From Chloroflexota bacterium (GTDB lineage: Bacteria; Chloroflexota; Dehalococcoidia; SHYM01): DNA of 9,871 bases. The notes below the pieces were generated by a model that was not told the origin of the DNA, searched no databases, and worked only from the letters and a program-made list of their open reading frames with translations. The translations under genes were made by a program, and so were the position numbers. The stretch spans positions 1-9,871 of the forward strand of contig JACQGV010000134.1 of NCBI GenBank assembly GCA_016199375.1, given 5' to 3'. Shown here piece after piece: positions 6,428-9,871 of the stretch (within the stretch, counting starts at the first letter, position 1; each line of letters begins with the position of its first letter).

Positions 6428-6651
6428 CTAGTGTCCTGTCTCGCTAATCCGGGGAAAAGTCGGCGCGATGAGAGGCTCTCGCGCTGGCCCCGCGTGGATG
6501 TCTCATCCCCCTCGCTCCCCCTTCTCCTGCGGGAGAAGGGGGAAGAAGAAACAGCGCTTAGGGGACACCCCTAGAACCCCGGGCAAGGGGGCCAGGCCCC
6601 CTTGCCAATCCCCTAGGACTTGTTCAACGGATCTCAGGGACGGGACACTAG
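6428..6651 (+). mobile_element. Non-coding MITE-like element, copy 2 (224 bp)
   Basis: Begins CTAGTGTCCTGTCTC and ends GGGACGGGACACTAG (inverted match at 13 of 15 positions). It has the same three-hairpin order as the copy at 2416-2620. A (6517-6542) is CCCCCTTCTCC-TGCG-GGAGAAGGGGG. B (6559-6573) is TAGGGG-ACA-CCCCTA. C (6582-6606) is GGCAAGGGGGCC-A-GGCCCCCTTGCC. Between B and C both copies have an A-rich join flanked by C-runs, and both share TTCAAC and CAGGGAC before the right end. The last CTAG overlaps the stop codon (TAG, 6650-6648) of the minus-strand membrane protein gene. The left end is 41 bp after the second exporter. A minus-oriented T-run is lacking, and there is no coding capacity I trust inside. 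Confidence 0.7.
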
Positions 6652-7007
6652 CTGGTCTGGCCCGCGCGGATGATGAAGCCGATCATGACGAACGACGCGA
6701 GGGCGTAGAGCAGCGCCTCGCGCCGCCCCATGCCGCCGCGGGTGAAAGCGAAGATGCCGGGGAAGGCCAGCACGCTGAGGGCCGCGTAGAGGAAGTGGAG
6801 CGCGCCCGGCCCCCTGCCCTGAGTCCAGGCCAGCAGTCCCACCAGGGCAACAGCCACCAGCAGAATCTCGCCGACTACCAGGACGCCCTTATAGGTGGGG
6901 CTGACGCGGCCCTGAAACAGGAGGCTGGCCAGCCCCAGGGCGCCGCTCAGGGCCAGGAAAAACAGGGAGGCGTTGGAGAGGGCGGCGTGGAGCTGCGACG
7001 GGTTCAT
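6648..7007 (-). CDS. Small four-helix membrane protein of unknown function
   Basis: I do not recognise this 119-residue protein. It shows four hydrophobic segments, about residues 12-31, 42-61, 68-87 and 97-113, joined by short loops such as FQGRVSPTYKG, WTQGRGPG and FTRGGMGRRE, so it should be an integral inner-membrane protein. It has no cysteines, no conserved charged residues inside the helices, and no signal-peptide cleavage site that I can see. ATG at 7007 is the only good start because a stop lies two codons upstream in frame; no Shine-Dalgarno is evident, and a GC hairpin (7016-7030) sits just before it. The TAG stop overlaps the right terminus of the repeat element. It lies 84 bp after selC on the same strand. 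Clean helix periodicity and normal codon use support a real gene, but there is no functional clue. Confidence 0.65.
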   Translation of the reverse strand: MNPSQLHAALSNASLFFLALSGALGLASLLFQGRVSPTYKGVLVVGEILLVAVALVGLLAWTQGRGPGALHFLYAALSVLAFPGIFAFTRGGMGRREALLYALASFVMIGFIIRAGQTS

Positions 7008-7015
7008 CGGCTAGG

Positions 7016-7030
7016 GGGGCCTGCGGCCCC
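7016..7030 (-). other. GC hairpin between selC and the small membrane protein gene
   Basis: On the minus strand GGGGCC-GCA-GGCCCC forms a 6-bp stem that ends 8 nt before the ATG at 7007. It could end the selC transcript or mask the translation start of the downstream gene. No T-run follows, so I cannot call it a terminator. Confidence 0.3.
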
Positions 7031-7091
7031 GAACAGTGTCCGGCGTATGGGCCCGGCCATCGGATCTACCTCAAAGCCTTCCTGAGAGCCC

Positions 7092-7189
7092 TGGCGGGAG
7101 CGCATGGGGGTCGAACCCACCGGGGACGCCGCAGGGCGCCCCCCAACGGATTTGAAGTCCGCGGAGGCCACCGGGCCCCATCCACTCCC
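7092..7189 (-). tRNA. selC: tRNA-Sec (anticodon UCA), CCA encoded
   Basis: Delivers selenocysteine to in-frame UGA codons together with SelB. On the minus strand the molecule runs from GGGAGTGG (7189-7182) to CGCTCCC-G-CCA (7102-7092). The anticodon loop CTTCAAA carries TCA (7155-7153), and GGACTTCAAATCC is identical to the E. coli tRNA-Sec anticodon arm core. The D arm has six pairs (GGGGCC/GGCCTC) and a four-base loop, a hallmark of tRNA-Sec. The variable arm is long: nine pairs, GGGGGCGCC with GGCGTCCCC, around CTGC. The T arm is GTGGG-TTCGACC-CCCAT. Without CCA it is 95 nt, as expected for this tRNA. Odd point: the eighth acceptor pair would be G with G. The gene lies 72 bp after trxB on the same strand. 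Confidence 0.93.
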
Positions 7190-7197
7190 GTCGCACC

Positions 7198-7203
7198 ATT
7201 CTA
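7198..7203 (-). promoter_or_regulatory. Possible -10 element of selC
   Basis: TAGAAT on the minus strand (five of six consensus positions) would start transcription near 7191, two bases before the mature tRNA 5' end. The -35 region is weak (TTCCTT at 17 nt). selC could instead be read from the trx operon and processed. Confidence 0.3.
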
Positions 7204-7261
7204 AGGCCAGCCCGACAGGAAAGGAACAGTCCTGCCCTGGGGTGGAGCGCCGGCGCGGCGG

Positions 7262-8230
7262 CTAGTGCCCGCCGGCCGGTGCCTGCGCCTTCTGGCCGGC
7301 CACGCCGGCGGCCAGCTCCGCCAGGTAGCGCTCGGCCTGGATCGCCGCGGTCACACCGTCGCCGACGGCGCTGGCCAGTTGCCGGGCGGCGTTGTGACGG
7401 ATGTCTCCCGCCGCATAGAGGCCCGGCACGCCGGTCTCCATGACCTCGTCCGTGATGATATAGCCCTGGTCGTCCAGCTTCACCAGGCCCCTGAGGTAGC
7501 CGGTGTTGGGGCGCAGGCCGATATAGACGAAGACGCCCTGGCAGGTGAATTCGCTGCGCAGGCCGCTCTTCAGGTTGCGCAGCCGCAGCCCCGTGACCTG
7601 GTCGTGGCCCAGGACCTCCTCGACCACGGTGTCCCAGATGAAGCGAAGCTGCGGATGGGCTAAAGCCCGCTCCTGCAGGATCTTGCTGGCGCGCAGCGCG
7701 TCGCGGCGGTGGATTATGGTGAGCCTGGACGCAAACTTCGTGAGGAAGAGCCCCTCGTCCAGGGCGGAGTCACCGCCGCCCACCACGGCCACCTCCTGGT
7801 CCTTGAAGAAGGCGCCATCGCAGGTAGCGCAGTAGGAGACGCCTTTGCCGGTCAACTCGGCCTCGCCGGGGACGCCCAGCTTGGTGTGGTCGGAGCCTCC
7901 GGCGAGGATGACAACGGGGGCGCCGTACTCCCCGTAGTCGGTGCTGAGCACCTTCAGGGCGCCCTCCAAGCGGAGGGTGGGGACCTCGGCGTACTCGATC
8001 TCCATGCCGAACTTGGTGGCTTGCTGGAGCATGCGCTCGGCCAGCTCGGGGCCCTCGATGCCGTCGGGAAAGCCGGGGTAGTTCTCCACCAGGCCCGTGA
8101 TGGCGATCTGGCCGCCGTGGATACCCCGCTCCAGGAGCAGGGTCTTGCGGCGGGCCCGGGCGGTGTAGAGGCCGGCGGCGAGTCCCGCCGGGCCTCCACC
8201 GACGATGAGGACCTCGTAGTCTCTGTTCAT
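7262..8230 (-). CDS. trxB: Thioredoxin reductase (NADPH, FAD)
   Basis: Cytoplasmic flavoenzyme that passes electrons from NADPH to thioredoxin. Its 322 residues match the low-molecular-weight bacterial family in length. The FAD-binding GGGPAG lies at 11-16, the redox disulfide CATC at Cys134-Cys137 followed by DGAFF, the NADPH-binding GGGDSA at 151-156 with HRRDALR (174-180) giving the basic residues typical of NADPH preference, and the second FAD motif AAGDIRHNAARQ at 273-284. The redox site uses cysteine, not selenocysteine. ATG at 8230 is preceded by GAGG 3 nt away and another GAGG further upstream. It follows trxA by 39 bp on the same strand, so the reductase and its substrate are probably co-transcribed. 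The tail after about residue 308 is Ala/Gly-rich and likely disordered. Confidence 0.96.
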   Translation of the reverse strand: MNRDYEVLIVGGGPAGLAAGLYTARARRKTLLLERGIHGGQIAITGLVENYPGFPDGIEGPELAERMLQQATKFGMEIEYAEVPTLRLEGALKVLSTDYGEYGAPVVILAGGSDHTKLGVPGEAELTGKGVSYCATCDGAFFKDQEVAVVGGGDSALDEGLFLTKFASRLTIIHRRDALRASKILQERALAHPQLRFIWDTVVEEVLGHDQVTGLRLRNLKSGLRSEFTCQGVFVYIGLRPNTGYLRGLVKLDDQGYIITDEVMETGVPGLYAAGDIRHNAARQLASAVGDGVTAAIQAERYLAELAAGVAGQKAQAPAGGH

Positions 8231-8269
8231 CGGCCTCGCCTCAGCCTTGGGCAGGGGGAGCCAGCGCCC

Positions 8270-8602
8270 CTAGCCCTGGGCAAGGGCGGCCTCCAGGTGC
8301 TTCTTCAGCTGGAGCTTGGGCTGGTACCCGACCACCTGGCGGAAGGGCTGGCCGTCTTTGAAGATGATCAGGGTCGGGATGCTGCGGATGCCGTACCTGG
8401 CTGAGACCTGGGGGTTATCATCCACGTTCAGCTTGGTGAAGCTCATCCGCCCGTCGTACTCCCCCGACAGCTCGGCCACGATGGGTGCCACCATGCGGCA
8501 GGGGCCGCACCAGGGGGCCCAGAAGTCCACTAACACCGGGAGAGCCGACTTGAGGACGCGCTCCTCGAAGTCCTTGTCACCTACCTCCACGGGCTGCGCC
8601 AT
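8270..8602 (-). CDS. trxA: Thioredoxin
   Basis: Small cytoplasmic disulfide reductase that reduces ribonucleotide reductase, peroxiredoxins and other proteins. From ATG at 8602 the protein has 110 residues, the standard size. The active site WCGPC has Cys32 and Cys35 in the FWAPWCGPCRMVAP context. The buried Asp25-type residue lies in LVDFWA, and the cis-proline is Pro76 in RSIPTLI. The start is fixed by AAAGGAG at 8618-8612, 9 nt upstream; a TTG at 8632 in the same frame would put this site inside the coding region and is unlikely. The gene is 58 bp after plsX and 39 bp before trxB, all on one strand. Nothing is unusual about the fold motifs. Confidence 0.96.
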   Translation of the reverse strand: MAQPVEVGDKDFEERVLKSALPVLVDFWAPWCGPCRMVAPIVAELSGEYDGRMSFTKLNVDDNPQVSARYGIRSIPTLIIFKDGQPFRQVVGYQPKLQLKKHLEAALAQG

Positions 8603-8611
8603 TGCTCTTGA

Positions 8612-8618
8612 CTCCTTT
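8612..8618 (-). promoter_or_regulatory. Ribosome binding site that decides the trxA start
   Basis: AAAGGAG on the minus strand stands 9 nt before ATG at 8602-8600. It rules against the in-frame TTG at 8632 as start. Confidence 0.7.
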
Positions 8619-8660
8619 GATCTAGATTTCAACTGCGGACGCCGACTGTTGCTAACAGGG

Positions 8661-9674
8661 CTAGTTTTGGTGTCTTGCCTCCGTAGCCGGGCCTACCTGC
8701 TGCAGGGCCGGTAACAGGCCCACCTCGGCAGCGTGTTTCGCCACCAACACCGCGTTCTTGATGGCCTTGGCGTCGCTGCGGCCGTGGGCCACTACCACAG
8801 CGCCCCTGACCCCCAAGAGAGGAGCGCCGCCGTATTCACTATAGTCCAGACTCTTGGCCATCTCCTTCAGGGCGGGCTTGAGGATGAAGCCCGCGAAGGC
8901 AAAGTGAGGAGCGCTGGCGAAAGAATCGCCCAGCATCTGATAGAAGAGCTCGCTCATGCCCTCGCTGGTCTTCAGCACAATGTTGCCAGTGAAGCCGTCG
9001 GTCACCGCCACCTGGACGACGCCCTTGGGGAGGTCCTTGCCTTCCACATTGCCCATGAAGTTGATCCCCGCCTGCTGGCGCAAGAGCCGGTGGGCGGCCT
9101 TCACCGCCGCCGTGCCCTTGCTCTCCTCCTCACCGTTGCTCAACAGCCCCACGCGGGGCCGGGGGATGCTCAGCACCCGCTCCATGTACAGGCTGCCCAT
9201 GAGGGCGAACTGCAAGAGGTCATGGGGCCGGCAGGCGACGCTGGCGCCTACGTCTAGCAGCAACATGGGGCCGCTGACGGTGCGGAAAACCATGCCCAGG
9301 GCTGGCCGGTCCACCCCGGGCAGGAGCCCCAGGACCATGACCGCCGCGGCGACCACGGCGCCGCTGTTACCCGCTGATACAAACCCGTGCGCCTTGCCAT
9401 CCTTGACCAGCTCCATTCCCACGGCGATGGAGGACTCGCGCTTGTGGCGCACGGCCTCCGAGGGTGATTCCCCCATGCCCACGACCTCGGGCGCGTGGAC
9501 TACCCGCAGGCGCGCGCGGGCTCCATCGCGCTGGCGCAGCTCCTGTCTCAGTAGCTGCTGGGGGCCCACCAGAAGGACCTCGACCCCTGGCTCTTGCGCC
9601 GCCTCCAGCGCGCCGTCAACCACAGCCGCCGGGGCCTGGTCACCCCCCATAGCATCGAGCGCGATTGTCACCAT
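8661..9674 (-). CDS. plsX: Phosphate acyltransferase PlsX
   Basis: Makes acyl-phosphate from acyl-ACP, the donor used by PlsY in the first step of phospholipid synthesis; it acts as a peripheral membrane enzyme. The 337 residues match the family. Signature segments are IALDAMGGDQAP (4-15), FVSAGNSGA (98-106), LLLDVGA (138-144), GLLSNGEEESKG (176-187), NFMGNVEGKDL (205-215), VTDGFTGNIVLKTSEG (224-239), and YGGAPLLGVRG with VVAHGRSDAKAIKNA (281-308). The usual Leu-Asn-Ile-Gly of GLLNIGEE is Leu-Ser-Asn-Gly here. ATG at 9674 is followed directly by GTG; the Shine-Dalgarno is weak (GGGGTT). An fabD or fabH gene often follows plsX, but here trxA and trxB do, so it is detached from the fatty-acid cluster. 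Confidence 0.95.
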   Translation of the reverse strand: MVTIALDAMGGDQAPAAVVDGALEAAQEPGVEVLLVGPQQLLRQELRQRDGARARLRVVHAPEVVGMGESPSEAVRHKRESSIAVGMELVKDGKAHGFVSAGNSGAVVAAAVMVLGLLPGVDRPALGMVFRTVSGPMLLLDVGASVACRPHDLLQFALMGSLYMERVLSIPRPRVGLLSNGEEESKGTAAVKAAHRLLRQQAGINFMGNVEGKDLPKGVVQVAVTDGFTGNIVLKTSEGMSELFYQMLGDSFASAPHFAFAGFILKPALKEMAKSLDYSEYGGAPLLGVRGAVVVAHGRSDAKAIKNAVLVAKHAAEVGLLPALQQVGPATEARHQN

Positions 9675-9735
9675 CAGCTAGAACCCCGACCACCCGGCCA
9701 TTTATTCCCACTCCAGGGGCCAGGCGTTCCGCTCC

Positions 9736-9744
9736 ATGATAGCA
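9736..9744 (-). promoter_or_regulatory. Extended -10 promoter of plsX (and perhaps the trx genes)
   Basis: On the minus strand TGCTATCAT (9744-9736) carries the TGn extension and five of six -10 positions. The predicted start near 9729 gives a leader of about 55 nt to the plsX ATG. No convincing -35 is present, as is usual for extended -10 promoters. Confidence 0.5.
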
Positions 9745-9772
9745 GACCGCGAGGGCTGAGCAGGGGCCTGGC

Positions 9773-9871
9773 TCAGGCCGGACGAGAGACCAGGATCATG
9801 CGGCTGCTCTCGGGTCCGAGGGGCTCCAGGTCATGGGAGCCATAGACCTGCTCGATGATGAAGCCGGCGCG
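9773..9871 (-). CDS. C-terminus of a probable class I SAM-dependent methyltransferase (partial)
   Basis: The last 32 codons of a gene that enters from the right edge end at TGA (9775-9773). The pattern is G-F-x-I-E-x-V-Y-G, then D-L-x-P-L-x-P-E-S-x-R-M-I-L-V-x-R. This is the closing pair of beta strands common in small class I methyltransferases, whose C-termini often read GF..E.vyGdyd..P....S.R.i.va+. The catalytic and SAM-binding parts are outside the window, so the substrate is unknown. The gap of 98 bp and the extended -10 element before plsX suggest that plsX has its own promoter, although the genes share a strand. Confidence 0.55.
   Translation of the reverse strand, partial: RAGFIIEQVYGSHDLEPLGPESSRMILVSRPA

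Noticed and set aside
6468..7085. Plus-strand open frame (205 codons) from the second repeat into the small membrane protein region
   Set aside because: It starts inside the repeat and is antisense to the four-helix protein. It is very rich in Gln, Gly, Glu and Arg, as expected of an antisense shadow.
8646..8658. CTGTT-GCT-AACAG hairpin between plsX and trxA
   Set aside because: A five-pair stem with no T-run could easily occur by chance, and plsX and trxA are probably read together.

Overview
The window is GC-rich chromosomal DNA made mostly of housekeeping genes, with two copies of a structured repeat element. The gene set fits a free-living bacterium: L25 of the CTC type with an acidic/alanine tail, Fmt, PlsX, thioredoxin and its reductase, a lysine 2,3-aminomutase, and a selenocysteine tRNA. 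GC content, gene style and hairpin-rich short repeats made me think of Chloroflexota (Dehalococcoidia-like). That is an impression, not a demonstration.

Layout. At the left edge (1-1324, minus) lies a lysine 2,3-aminomutase gene, followed by the first 15 codons of what looks like a D-Ala-D-Ala-ligase-like ATP-grasp gene. A promoter region of about 300 bp separates this pair from rplY (L25/CTC, plus). rplY converges on fmt (minus), and a 205-bp element with terminal inverted repeats fills the gap. Divergent from fmt, a good sigma70-type promoter drives two tandem, clearly paralogous MFS exporters (plus). The second exporter converges on a small four-helix membrane protein gene (minus), and a second, 224-bp copy of the element fills that gap. 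To the right, all on the minus strand and read from the right edge, are the tail of a probable SAM methyltransferase, then plsX, trxA, trxB, selC (tRNA-Sec) and the small membrane protein gene.

How the genes relate. trxA and trxB encode a complete NADPH-thioredoxin reductase-thioredoxin chain. plsX feeds acyl-phosphate into phospholipid synthesis. fmt and rplY belong to translation. selC shows that the organism has selenocysteine capacity; selA, selB and selD are not in the window. The kamA product keeps both aspartates that mark lysine specificity, so beta-lysine is its likely product. A neighbouring ATP-grasp ligase could use it, but this is inference.

The most interesting item is the repeat family. 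Both copies start and end with CTAGTGTnC-type inverted repeats and carry three hairpins in the same order. The stems differ in sequence and length between copies but stay paired. Both copies sit in the same orientation between convergent genes, with the right end touching or almost touching the stop codon of the minus-strand gene. I found no CRISPR array, phage, toxin-antitoxin or defence module.
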